A stretch of DNA of 11,874 nt from a bacterium (lineage in GTDB: Bacteria; Gemmatimonadota; Gemmatimonadetes; Gemmatimonadales; Gemmatimonadaceae), in NCBI GenBank assembly GCA_021802745.1, contig JAJZRK010000097.1, positions 1 through 11,874 on the forward strand. The letters are read 5' to 3'. How positions within the stretch are numbered: position 1 is the stretch's first letter; each line of letters begins with the position of its first letter. Shown piece after piece: positions 5,787 through 11,874 of this stretch. The position numbers were made by a program, and so were the translations under genes. The notes beneath the pieces were generated by a model. That model was not told the DNA's origin. It did no database searches and was given only the letters and a program-made list of their open reading frames with translations.

Positions 5787-6241
5787 AGTCGTCTCTTTCG
5801 CGGTCCGTGCCTGCGTTTCTGTTGAGTGCGCTTGCTGCCATCGGCCCGACATGGGTACGCGCACAGAGTCCCGAGGCGCAGGCGATTATCGCCCTCGAGA
5901 ATGCATGGGGCGCCGCGTCTATCAAGCGTGATGGCGCGGCCGTTGGGGGCATGCTCTCTCCCGACTTCACCTTCGTTGATCCGGATGGCAAGCTCCACAC
6001 GAAGGCTCAACTCATCGCCACAATCAATGGTGACACCACGCACTACATCTCCGGTGCGAACTCTGCCATGTCACCTCGGGTTCACGGCGGCGCCGTCGTC
6101 ATTACCGGCGTCTGGACGAAGACCGTGAAGACGCCGTCAGGGACTGCGCAACTGCGCTATCGCTGGACGGACACCTGGGTCAAGAACCCGGAGGGTGGCT
6201 GGATGTGCATCGCAGGTCAGAGCGTCAGGCTGGCGAAGTAG
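5783..6241 (+). CDS. Exported NTF2-like (DUF4440/SnoaL-type) protein
   Basis: A 152-residue protein with a strong ribosome site AGGAGGT, six bases before the ATG, lying inside the end of the cupin gene. Residues 1-27 are a Sec signal peptide (basic start, hydrophobic core, cleavage near VRA-QS). The mature part opens with the characteristic helix EAQAIIALENAWGAASIKRDGAAVGGMLSPDFTFVDPDGKLHTKAQLIATI, typical of DUF4440 cone-shaped folds, then beta strands ending in the WTDTWVKNPEGGWMCIAGQSV sheet. Family members bind small ligands or have enzymatic roles that cannot be read from sequence. Being exported while the cupin lacks a signal suggests they act in different compartments. Confidence 0.85.
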   Translation: MKSSLSRSVPAFLLSALAAIGPTWVRAQSPEAQAIIALENAWGAASIKRDGAAVGGMLSPDFTFVDPDGKLHTKAQLIATINGDTTHYISGANSAMSPRVHGGAVVITGVWTKTVKTPSGTAQLRYRWTDTWVKNPEGGWMCIAGQSVRLAK

Positions 6242-6256
6242 CGGAATAGCCTGACG
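6223..6256 (+). terminator. Hairpin spanning the stop codon of the NTF2-like gene
   Basis: CGTCAGGCT (6223-6231) and AGCCTGACG (6248-6256) are perfect 9-bp inverted repeats with a 16-base loop containing the TAG stop. There is no T-run after it, so it is not a textbook intrinsic terminator. It could protect the 3' end, or work for convergent transcription from both sides. Confidence 0.4.
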
Positions 6257-6443
6257 TAATGCATTGCGGCCGCCGAACGTCCCGTTCATCGGCCGGGCTC
6301 GCGATGTGGACGGGCCCGCCCGTGAAGAGGAGCGCGCCACGCATTGCCTGGACGAGGGCAACGAGCACCACGACGCCCACGAGATACGAACCGACGCCGC
6401 AAGCGACGATGCCCACTCGGCGCGGGGGGCCCCGATGGTTCAA
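6225..6443 (-). CDS. Possible small one-helix membrane protein
   Basis: Starting from a TTG at 6443, this frame encodes about 72 residues: a basic start (NHRGPPRRVG), one strongly hydrophobic helix of about 22 residues (VACGVGSYLVGVVVLVALVQAM), and a polar tail. The helix is better than expected for a chance frame in this GC-rich DNA, and no other frame over 6260-6440 looks coding. Against it are the rare start codon with no clear ribosome site and a tail that overlaps the NTF2-like gene by 17 bases. It lies 22 bases downstream of the tetR-type gene on the same strand and could be in its operon. Confidence 0.3.
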   Translation of the reverse strand: MNHRGPPRRVGIVACGVGSYLVGVVVLVALVQAMRGALLFTGGPVHIASPADERDVRRPQCITSGYSATSPA

Positions 6444-6465
6444 TGGGGACGGCTTGGGGGAGTCT

Positions 6466-7047
6466 TCAGCGCCGCGGCAGTCGGCGGAGGGACTGGGCGT
6501 ACCGCGTGATCGCCGAGCGAATGCGCCGCGGATCGCGGTGGGCGCGGGAGAGCACGATGGCTCCCTCGACAATGGCGAGGATGTCCTCGGCAATGGCCGT
6601 CGCGTTCAGCTTGCCCGTCGCGCGCGACGCGACGAACGGCTTGGCCAGCTGCGCCAGGCGCTCGGCGAATTGGTCGAAGAGCCGCGCCACGTCGCGCTGC
6701 AGCCGGTCGCTCGTGAGCGCCGTCTCGCTGGCGAGGCCGCCGATCAGGCAGCCGTGCTCCCACAGCTTGGGCGCACGCGCCGCGACGCGCTCGAGGAAGA
6801 GCGGCAGGGCGTCGCCCGGTGCGGCAGCGCTCACGTCAATGGCCATCAGCTCGTCAATGCGCTCGCGATAGAATTGCTCGAGCGCCACGATGGCCAGCGC
6901 CTCCTTGCTTTCGAAGAAGTGATAGAAGGCGCCCTTGCTGACCCCGGCCACGCGGCAGATCTCGTTGATGCCGGTGCCCGCGTAGCCCTGGCGCAGCATC
7001 AGCTGCCGGGTGGCGTTGATGAGGTCGTCCTCGGTGCCGGTCGTCAT
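6466..7047 (-). CDS. TetR/AcrR-family transcriptional repressor
   Basis: A 193-residue protein of normal family length. The N-terminal DNA-binding domain (about residues 6-52) has the family helix-turn-helix and tail TGINEICRVAGVSKGAFYHFFESKEAL. The C-terminal ligand and dimer domain contains LWEHGCLIGGLASE, a signature of one TetR subgroup with a conserved Cys. The ATG at 7047 has no Shine-Dalgarno sequence. The promoter places the likely transcription start at or next to the ATG, so the mRNA is probably leaderless. A 16-bp perfect palindrome lies between its -35 and -10 boxes, indicating autorepression. The other targets are uncertain: the possible small membrane gene downstream, or genes elsewhere. 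Confidence 0.93.
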   Translation of the reverse strand: MTTGTEDDLINATRQLMLRQGYAGTGINEICRVAGVSKGAFYHFFESKEALAIVALEQFYRERIDELMAIDVSAAAPGDALPLFLERVAARAPKLWEHGCLIGGLASETALTSDRLQRDVARLFDQFAERLAQLAKPFVASRATGKLNATAIAEDILAIVEGAIVLSRAHRDPRRIRSAITRYAQSLRRLPRR

Positions 7048-7053
7048 GGCGAT

Positions 7054-7082
7054 ACGTTACATACCGACCGGTCGGTAATCAA
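7054..7082 (-). promoter_or_regulatory. Promoter of the TetR-type gene
   Basis: On the minus strand TTGATT (7077-7082) and TAACGT (7054-7059) are separated by 17 bases. The -10 ends seven bases from the ATG at 7047, which fits a leaderless transcript and the absence of a ribosome site. Confidence 0.5.
7062..7077. promoter_or_regulatory. TetR-type operator, 16-bp perfect palindrome
   Basis: TACCGACCGGTCGGTA is perfectly self-complementary and fills the spacer between the -35 and -10 of the TetR-type gene. The ACCGACCGGTCGGT core is a familiar form for TetR-family operators. Binding here would shut off the repressor's own gene. The next plus-strand gene starts 160 bases away and may be under separate control. 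Confidence 0.8.
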
Positions 7083-7236
7083 GCATGGCAACGCGACGGT
7101 GGGCGCGGCCAGGTGGGGGTCGCCTCGGGTCCCCTGTCTGTGGCGCTGCAAGAAAGCTTGACGATCGGCCGTCCGGACGTTCAATTGTTCCAGTTCGGCG
7201 TTGAATATCCAGCCCCTACGTCCCCGGAGTCCCTGA

Positions 7237-7848
7237 ATGCCCGCTTATCTCAACCGTACGGGTGCGTCGCGCTCGATTCTCGCCGCCGCGGCGCTCGCGC
7301 TGGCCGTCGTTTCGTCGGCGTGCAAGAAGGACACGACCGCGCCGCTGCAGATGGCAGCGACCAACACGTCGCTCAATATGAACTCGACCATCACCAGTGT
7401 CGTGGCCGGCAAGGCGTTCAGCTTCCCGGGCGGCGCCGGCGCGCTGTCGTCGGAAGTGGCGAACCAGAATCTCGCCCTCACCTTCGCAGGCACGGCCGCG
7501 GCCCCCACGGCCTCGATGACGATTACGTCACCGACCGGCGGCGCGGTTGGAAGTTTTTCGGCAGACGTGACGTTCGGGTCGTGCATCTTCAAGATCACCG
7601 CATCGACCTTCACGGGCACGAGCGCGTTGGCGCAGGGAAAGACCATCACGGTGGATCCTTGTAAGTTCGAAGCGATCACGGCAGGCAAGGTTGCCAACGG
7701 CACTGCAAGCGCGGTGAACACGGCGTTGTTACTGGGCAACTTCCTCTCTGGTTTCACCCCGCTTACGATATCTATTGGCCCCAGCGGAACGATTACGATC
7801 AACGGTGTGGGCATCGGCACGGTCGCGCTGACCCCGGTGTCGGGGTAG
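7237..7848 (+). CDS. Exported lipoprotein, unknown function
   Basis: A 203-residue protein. Residues 13-29 form a lipoprotein signal ending in a lipobox VVSSAC, with lipidated Cys29. Lys follows at +2, so sorting to the outer membrane is expected. The mature part is a Ser/Thr/Gly/Ala-rich beta-type chain with no recognisable domain. Two Cys residues (FGSCIF and DPCKF) could form a disulfide. The ATG follows GGAG by eight bases. A strong terminator at 7910-7946 closes the unit, so it is likely transcribed alone. A TTGACG at 7158-7163 could be part of a promoter, but no matching -10 is convincing. Confidence 0.75.
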   Translation: MPAYLNRTGASRSILAAAALALAVVSSACKKDTTAPLQMAATNTSLNMNSTITSVVAGKAFSFPGGAGALSSEVANQNLALTFAGTAAAPTASMTITSPTGGAVGSFSADVTFGSCIFKITASTFTGTSALAQGKTITVDPCKFEAITAGKVANGTASAVNTALLLGNFLSGFTPLTISIGPSGTITINGVGIGTVALTPVSG

Positions 7849-7867
7849 TACATCGGACTTCTCGAGG

Positions 7868-7890
7868 CGCTCGCTACCGAACGGCGAGCG
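7868..7890 (+). other. Hairpin after the lipoprotein gene
   Basis: CGCTCGC (7868-7874) and GCGAGCG (7884-7890) form a 7-bp stem with a 9-base loop. It has no T-run, lies 20 bases after the stop codon and precedes the stronger terminator. Confidence 0.4.
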
Positions 7891-7909
7891 ACGGCTGGGG
7901 CTGTGGGAC

Positions 7910-7946
7910 ACGCGGCGCAGACAGAATCTGCGCCGCGTTCGTTTGT
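7910..7946 (+). terminator. Intrinsic terminator of the lipoprotein gene
   Basis: ACGCGGCGCAGA (7910-7921) and TCTGCGCCGCGT (7927-7938) form a perfect 12-bp GC-rich stem with a 5-base loop. It is followed by the T-rich tract TTCGTTTGT. This should isolate the lipoprotein transcript from the yjbH-like gene downstream. Confidence 0.8.
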
Positions 7947-7975
7947 CCGGCACCGACCGCCGGAGATGGAGCGGC

Positions 7976-8055
7976 GGGTGGCGGGGGCTCGCATTGGGTA
8001 ACGGGGGCTCGCGACGGGTGGCGGGGGCTCGCAACGGGTGGCGGGGGCTCGCAAC
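7976..8055 (+). repeat. Four tandem 20-bp G-rich repeats
   Basis: The unit GGGTGGCGGGGGCTCGCAAC occurs four times head to tail: 7976-7995 (ends ATT), 7996-8015 (GGGTAAC..., ends GAC), then two identical copies at 8016-8035 and 8036-8055. The unit is not a multiple of three, and no gene covers the array. Each unit holds a G3 and a G5 run on the plus strand, so two neighbouring units supply four G-tracts and could form a G-quadruplex. The array lies between the terminator and the yjbH-like gene, in the expected promoter or leader zone. Copy number may vary between strains. Confidence 0.9.
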
Positions 8056-8121
8056 TCTCCGCATCTTGCGTCGCACACCGCCCCGCGTGGCGACGGCCGC
8101 TCTAATCCGGGAGACTGACGC

Positions 8122-10248
8122 ATGACCGTGGGGGGACTGAAGCGGAGCTGGCGACACGCGCTGCATCCGCGGTTGCACGCATCGGCTCTGGGCGTGAGCC
8201 TCAGCTGTTGCGCTGCTCTGCTTGCCCCGCAAGCAAGCTCGGGCCAGAGGGTTGGCTCGTGGTCCTGCCCTGCCCCCTTCAGCGCCCCCCTGCGTGAGCG
8301 CATGACCGCGCCATCGTTCACGGGGGGGCCGGGGCTCTTCGAGGTCCCGACCGCCACGTCCCTACCCGACGGCGAGTTCGTGCTGTCGTACAGCCGTGCC
8401 AAGCTGCTCGATCCGCCGCAGCCGCTGCGCTGGCAGAACAACGGTTTCTTCTCGGTCGCCTTTCTGCCGCGACTGACGCTGACCGCCCGCGGATCGGTGC
8501 GGCACGCCGGTACCCCCGAAGACATCTACAACCGCGACGAGTCGGCCAACGCGCAGCTGCTGCTCCTCGAGGAGCGGCGGTGGCGCCCGGCGATTGCCGC
8601 CGGCATGCACGACATCAGCGGCGCCAACGCCCTCTACACCGCCAAGTACGCCACGCTCACCAAATCGTTCGCGGGGCGGGTGCGCCTTACCGCGGGATAT
8701 GGCAGCGGCGTGAGCCTGCTCGATGGGCCGTTTGGCGGGGTCGAGATTGCGCCGTGCCCGTGGATCACCTTCATCGCCGAGAATGACGGGCGGCAGCGCT
8801 CGGCGGGGGTGCGACTGCATCCGTTTCCGTCGCTGGCCGACCGGCTCGACGTGCGGCCGACGGTCGATGCCTCGTGGCTGGGCGAGCAGGGCGTCGTGGC
8901 CGGCGTCGGCGTGCGCATCGCCGCGGGCCCTGCGGCGCGGCACCGCGCGATGCCGGCACCTCACCTCGACGACGCGGCGCGGGCATCGGGGCGTTCGGCA
9001 GATGCCGCGCTTGGCGCAGCCTCTATTCCGCTGGAGCGCGCTGCCGCCGGTGTGCGCGATGCGTTGGCGTCGGCCGGGCTGGAGAACGTGCGCGTCCTTC
9101 CCATCGAGGGGGGCGTGCTGGACGTGCAGTACGAGAATCGACGCTGGCTGCTCGACGACATGGACGGCCTTGGGGTGGTGCTCGGCATCGTCGCGGCACG
9201 CGTACCCGCCGAGATGGCGCGCGTTCGGGTGACCATCCGCAAGGTGGACCTGCCGGTGCTCGTGGTGACCACCGCGCTCGCGCCGTGGCGTGCGTTTCTC
9301 GCCGATCCGCGCCAGGAGCGGCCGTTTGTTGATCAACTGGCGATCTCCTTTCCGTCGGCCGCCGCAGCACGCGTCGAAGGCGCTCCGGCGAATCGCTCTC
9401 AGTTTCGCCTCGACGTATCGGCGCGGCCATACATCGAGACGATTCTGTTGTCGGAGTTGAGTGCGCTCGAGACCCGCGTGTCCATCCGCCCGGAGTTCAC
9501 CGCGCAGTTGTGGCGCGGGGTGGCGGTCACGGGCCGGCGCTCTGTGCCTGTCACGCAGAGTGCGCGTTTCCTGAACGACCTCGAGCCGGCGGGGGCGGAT
9601 CGGCTGCTGCTGCACGCGGCCACGCGGCTGCCCGATGGCCTGCTCCCGCGCGGCGCGATGGGGATCGGCCAGCTGAGCGTGGGGCGACTGGGCCAGCGCC
9701 AGGTGGGGGCGCAGTGGGACCAGAACGTGGTGTTGCGCGGCGGGCGATGGTCGGTGGGAATGACCGGAACGGTGTTTGGCGATGCGGCCTCGCGTATTGA
9801 TCACTCGTATGTGTTTGGCACCGTGCGCTGGCATCGTCCGCAGCAGGAACTCGTGACGTCGCTCTCGGCGGGGCGTTTTCGCTACGGCGACGTTGGCGCG
9901 GTGGCCGAGGTGAGCCGCCGCTTCGGGCTCGCCGAGGTTGGCTTCGCACTGCGGGCCACCGATCTCTCCACGCAGGCCGGGGTGCGCGTGTCGGTGCCGA
10001 TCTCGCCGCGGCGACAGTTGCGTCCGCGGGCGGTTCGCGTGGTGCTCCCGGATTACTACGAGCACTCCGAGGAGGTGACGGTGTTCGAGGACATCCCCGT
10101 GCTGCGCGTGGACGTGGCCCGCACGCTGGACATCGGGCACGACGTGCTGCGCGCCTATGCCGGGCGCGACTGGCTGCACGAGGGGACGATTCGCTCGCGC
10201 GCCTGGGCCATACGGAATGCGGCGCTGCGCGAGCGAGCAATCCCGTGA
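8122..10248 (+). CDS. YjbH-like outer-membrane protein (exopolysaccharide-associated)
   Basis: A 708-residue protein with a GGGAG ribosome site eight bases before the ATG. Residues about 1-42 form an export signal: a basic start, a hydrophobic ALGVSLSCCAALLA core, and likely cleavage near QASSGQ. The YjbH domain opening is clear: GGPGLFEVPTATSLPDGEFVLSYSR (68-92), then PRLTLTARGSVR, then LLEERRWRPAIAAGMHDISGANALYTAKYATLTKSF (147-183), then DGPFGGVEIA. These match the YjbH/WbfB family (PF06082), outer-membrane beta-barrel proteins linked to exopolysaccharide secretion. The last 300 residues alternate beta strands and turns. Length is typical. The usual partner genes (yjbE/F/G or a polymerase locus) are absent. 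Its stop overlaps the arr start by GTGA. Confidence 0.85.
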   Translation: MTVGGLKRSWRHALHPRLHASALGVSLSCCAALLAPQASSGQRVGSWSCPAPFSAPLRERMTAPSFTGGPGLFEVPTATSLPDGEFVLSYSRAKLLDPPQPLRWQNNGFFSVAFLPRLTLTARGSVRHAGTPEDIYNRDESANAQLLLLEERRWRPAIAAGMHDISGANALYTAKYATLTKSFAGRVRLTAGYGSGVSLLDGPFGGVEIAPCPWITFIAENDGRQRSAGVRLHPFPSLADRLDVRPTVDASWLGEQGVVAGVGVRIAAGPAARHRAMPAPHLDDAARASGRSADAALGAASIPLERAAAGVRDALASAGLENVRVLPIEGGVLDVQYENRRWLLDDMDGLGVVLGIVAARVPAEMARVRVTIRKVDLPVLVVTTALAPWRAFLADPRQERPFVDQLAISFPSAAAARVEGAPANRSQFRLDVSARPYIETILLSELSALETRVSIRPEFTAQLWRGVAVTGRRSVPVTQSARFLNDLEPAGADRLLLHAATRLPDGLLPRGAMGIGQLSVGRLGQRQVGAQWDQNVVLRGGRWSVGMTGTVFGDAASRIDHSYVFGTVRWHRPQQELVTSLSAGRFRYGDVGAVAEVSRRFGLAEVGFALRATDLSTQAGVRVSVPISPRRQLRPRAVRVVLPDYYEHSEEVTVFEDIPVLRVDVARTLDIGHDVLRAYAGRDWLHEGTIRSRAWAIRNAALRERAIP

Positions 10249-10661
10249 CAGACACCGACAATCTGAGTCCGCCGCCGTACTACCATGGCACGCGGGCCGA
10301 CCTGAAGCCGGGCGACCTGATCGGGCCCGGCTACACTTCGAACTATGGCACGAGGAGGCGGGCGAACTATGTGTACCTCACCGCCACCCTGGATGCCGCC
10401 ACCTGGGGGGCGGAGCTGGCCGTCGGCGACGGCCCGGGCCGGATCTACATCGTGGAACCGACGGGCCCGATCATGGATGACCCGAACCTGACGGACAAGA
10501 AATTCCCGGGGAATCCGACGAAGTCATACCGCTCGCGGGAGCCGCTGCGGGTGACGGGCGAGGTCGCGGAGTGGCAGGGACACGCTCCCGACGTGCTCAG
10601 GGCGATGAAGGACCATCTCGAGCAACTCAAGCAACACGGGATCGAGGCGATTGACGACTGA
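10245..10661 (+). CDS. arr: Rifampin ADP-ribosyltransferase (Arr)
   Basis: A 138-residue protein from a GTG that overlaps the upstream TGA; no nearer ATG gives a full-length product. It matches the Arr family along its whole length: YYHGTRADLKPGDLI (His14, NAD-binding), NYVYLTATLDAATWGAELA, RIYIVEPTGP, DDPNLTDKKFPGNPTKSYRSREPLRV (Asp78/79, catalytic region) and the C-terminal helix. Arr transfers ADP-ribose from NAD to a hydroxyl of rifamycins and so inactivates them in the cytoplasm. The key residues are present, so it is likely active. Chromosomal arr genes occur in many environmental bacteria. Here it is translationally coupled to a yjbH-like gene and has no attC next to it, unlike integron-borne arr cassettes. 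Confidence 0.93.
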   Translation: MTDTDNLSPPPYYHGTRADLKPGDLIGPGYTSNYGTRRRANYVYLTATLDAATWGAELAVGDGPGRIYIVEPTGPIMDDPNLTDKKFPGNPTKSYRSREPLRVTGEVAEWQGHAPDVLRAMKDHLEQLKQHGIEAIDD

Positions 10662-10997
10662 ACTTCGCTCGTTCCGCGCACCCCGCAACATCCTCGACTT
10701 CCCGCTGCGCCTCCGCGAGACGGCTGAGGTCCTCGCCGATGGCGCGCGCGGCGTCCATCAGCGTCGTGAGCGGGGCAAGGTCGGCGGCGGCGGCGTGCAG
10801 GCGCAGGAGATCGAGGCGGATGCCCTCGAGCGCGGCGACGCTCTCGGCGAGATGCGCCGCGGCCGCCTTCTTGCGCGCGGCCAGCGCGTCGGCGTCCGCC
10901 GCCGCGGACGGAACGAGCGCACTGGCATACTCGACCTCGGCGCGCGCCTCGGCGGCGCGGGCCTCGAGCGCCGTGACGATTGCCGGCAAGCCGGCAA
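10627..10997 (-). pseudogene. C-terminal remnant of a helical (coiled-coil) protein
   Basis: On the minus strand the frame ending in a TGA at 10627-10629 reads as a regular amphipathic helix: LPAIVTALEARAAEARAEVEYA, then ESVAALEGIRLDLLRLH, then MDAARAIGEDLSRLAEAQREVEDV. It looks like genuine coding, while the opposite strand reads as Arg/Gly-rich shadow. Upstream of about 10997 the frame turns implausible and no start codon is available, so the N-terminal part is missing. The LEGIRLDLLRL style recalls helical tails of larger regulatory proteins, which is a weak guess. The last codons overlap the end of arr by 35 bases. Confidence 0.5.
10982..10997 (+). repeat. 8-bp tandem duplication at the remnant junction
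   Basis: GCCGGCAA is repeated head to tail (10982-10989, 10990-10997). It lies where coding character switches from the minus-strand helical remnant to the plus-strand receptor-tail remnant. Confidence 0.6.
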
Positions 10998-11010
10998 GCT
11001 GCTCGCGGTG

Positions 11011-11139
11011 TTCGACCTGAACACGCTGGCCCCAAACGAAGTCCTGGCGGTGGAGGTGTACAAGGGCGGCGCAACCATGCCGCTCGAGTACAACACCACG
11101 CGCAAGACGTGCGGGCTGCTGGTGATCTACACCAAATAG
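11011..11139 (+). pseudogene. C-terminal remnant of a TonB-receptor/plug-domain-like protein
   Basis: The plus-strand frame reads FDLNTLAPNEVLAVEVYKGGATMPLEYN followed by TCGLLVIYTK and a TAG at 11137-11139. The pattern 'DLN-x-(3-4)-(E/V)-x-AVEVY-x-G-x(3)-P-x-EYN ... CG-x-(L/V)-x-I-(W/Y)-T-(R/K)' is the characteristic end of plug-domain outer-membrane proteins common in Gemmatimonadota-like genomes. The same frame runs open to 10651, but that earlier part is the shadow of the helical remnant. Only about 42 residues of the original gene survive, and it cannot be functional. Confidence 0.5.
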
Positions 11140-11210
11140 CCATCTGCATCGCACTGGCCGGCGCGCGCGGCCGGGTGCACGCTCATTCCGCTCCGTCACT
11201 CCGCTCACCC

Positions 11211-11765
11211 ATGCATCTCGTTCGCCCAGCCTTCGAGCATCTCGCCGGTTATGTGGCCGCCCTCGAACGCGGCTGGTCGCCGGATAACACGCGCGGCGCG
11301 GCGGCAGCGCGGGAGGAGCTGCAGAGCATCCAGCGCGACGCCGCCGCCTTTCTCGCGTCCCTTGACGATCGCGACGGCAAGGGGCCACCGGTGATATTGC
11401 CCGATGGCACGTCTGTTCCACGACTCCCGGCATTTCGACGCTGGCTGTGGGACGGCGCGTTCTGCGGCAGCATTGGGTTCCGGTGGCGGCCGGGGACGAC
11501 CGACCTGCCTCCGTACTGCCTGGGGCACATTGGCTACGCCGTGGTGCCGTGGAAGCAGGGGCGCGGCTACGCCACGCAGGCGCTCGGGCTGATCCTCCCC
11601 GAGGCGAGGGCCCTGTTGATGCCGTTCGTCGAGATCACGACGGATCCGGAGAACATCGCGTCGCGGCGCGTCATCGAGGCGAACGGTGGCGTGCTGTTCG
11701 AGGAGTTCACGAAGCCGGCGCCGCACGGTGCCACGCGCGGGCTTCGGTACCGCATCTACCTGTGA
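11211..11765 (+). CDS. GNAT-family N-acetyltransferase
   Basis: A 184-residue protein from the ATG at 11211. The frame is open further upstream, but homology begins at MHLVRPAFEHLAGYVAAL. The acetyl-CoA-binding motif A is HIGYAVVPWKQGRGYATQALGLIL, with the pyrophosphate loop QGRGYA at about residues 118-123. Motif B follows as VEITTDPENIASRRVIEANGGVLFEEF. This reads like the RimJ/RimL-style branch, which acetylates amino groups on proteins or small molecules; the substrate cannot be told. There is no ribosome site before the ATG, so initiation may be leaderless or inefficient. The upstream 71 bases hold only a GGCCG/CGGCC hairpin (11156-11172). Confidence 0.88.
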   Translation: MHLVRPAFEHLAGYVAALERGWSPDNTRGAAAAREELQSIQRDAAAFLASLDDRDGKGPPVILPDGTSVPRLPAFRRWLWDGAFCGSIGFRWRPGTTDLPPYCLGHIGYAVVPWKQGRGYATQALGLILPEARALLMPFVEITTDPENIASRRVIEANGGVLFEEFTKPAPHGATRGLRYRIYL

Positions 11766-11798
11766 TTCGACGCGCGTGACCGGGCGTACCGGCGCCAG

Positions 11799-11874
11799 AT
11801 GACGACGAACGGAGCCACACCCCAGCGGATTGCGCGCACCCTAAAACGGAAGCTTCGCATTGACGACGTCGGCG
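11799..11874. other. Edge of a further gene, strand unresolved
   Basis: Two readings are possible and the window is too short to decide. On the minus strand, a frame entering from the right edge reads ADVVNAKLPF and stops at 11841-11843, which looks like a natural protein C-terminus. On the plus strand, an ATG at 11799 opens a frame (MTTNGATPQRIARTLKRKLR...) that runs off the edge. I lean towards the minus-strand reading. Confidence 0.3.

Noticed and set aside
6259..7161. 300-codon open frame on the plus strand
   Set aside because: Antisense shadow of the TetR-type gene.
7976..8055. CRISPR array
   Set aside because: The 20-bp units abut without spacers and there are no cas genes, so it is a simple tandem repeat.
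7245..8525. 426-codon open frame on the minus strand
   Set aside because: It runs antisense through the lipoprotein gene, the terminator and the tandem repeats; it shows Arg/Pro/Ser-rich composition only.
8362..10179. 605-codon open frame on the minus strand
   Set aside because: His/Arg-rich shadow of the yjbH-like gene, with no ribosome site and no domain.
10651..11139. 162-codon plus-strand frame as one intact protein
   Set aside because: Only the last 42 codons look natural; the first part is the shadow of a minus-strand helical remnant.
11156..11172. Terminator after the receptor-tail remnant
   Set aside because: The GGCCG/CGGCC stem is only 5 bp in GC-repeat sequence and has no T-tract.

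Overview
The window is GC-rich throughout and reads as accessory chromosome of a Gram-negative bacterium. An outer-membrane YjbH-type barrel, a lipobox lipoprotein with a Lys at +2, and a TonB-receptor-like tail fragment all point to two membranes. Their style recalls Gemmatimonadota, but there is no rRNA or marker gene to confirm that. There is no tRNA, no CRISPR and no integrase gene in view.

Region 1 (1-2446) looks like part of an integron cassette array invaded by an insertion sequence. Positions 1-74 end like the 3' half of an attC site. A 72-residue two-helix membrane protein follows, and its stop codon lies inside the 5' arm of a second attC-like site (307-333). The partner arm (1785-1814) appears only beyond a frameshifted IS110-family transposase. 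A second short-leader gene follows, coding for a 205-residue protein with a possible PemK/MazF-like N-terminal half.

Region 2 (2603-4724) is a RibD-C/dihydrofolate-reductase-family gene split cleanly by an IS4-family element. The element has a 10-11 bp target duplication and imperfect terminal inverted repeats. Its transposase is itself frameshifted at a C-rich run.

Region 3 (4709-7848) holds ordinary small genes: a 4-helix membrane protein on the minus strand with a palindromic operator over its -10 box; a translationally coupled pair (cupin, then exported NTF2/DUF4440-like protein); a TetR repressor with a 16-bp perfect operator inside an apparently leaderless promoter; and a lipoprotein closed by a strong terminator.

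Region 4 (7849-11765) begins with four 20-bp G-rich tandem repeats. They precede a 708-residue YjbH-like exopolysaccharide-associated protein, which overlaps by 4 bp (GTGA) a rifampin ADP-ribosyltransferase (Arr). Next come two oppositely oriented gene remnants abutting at about 11000, then a GNAT acetyltransferase. The last 100 bases may hold the edge of another gene.

All family assignments were made by reading translated motifs; no database search was run.
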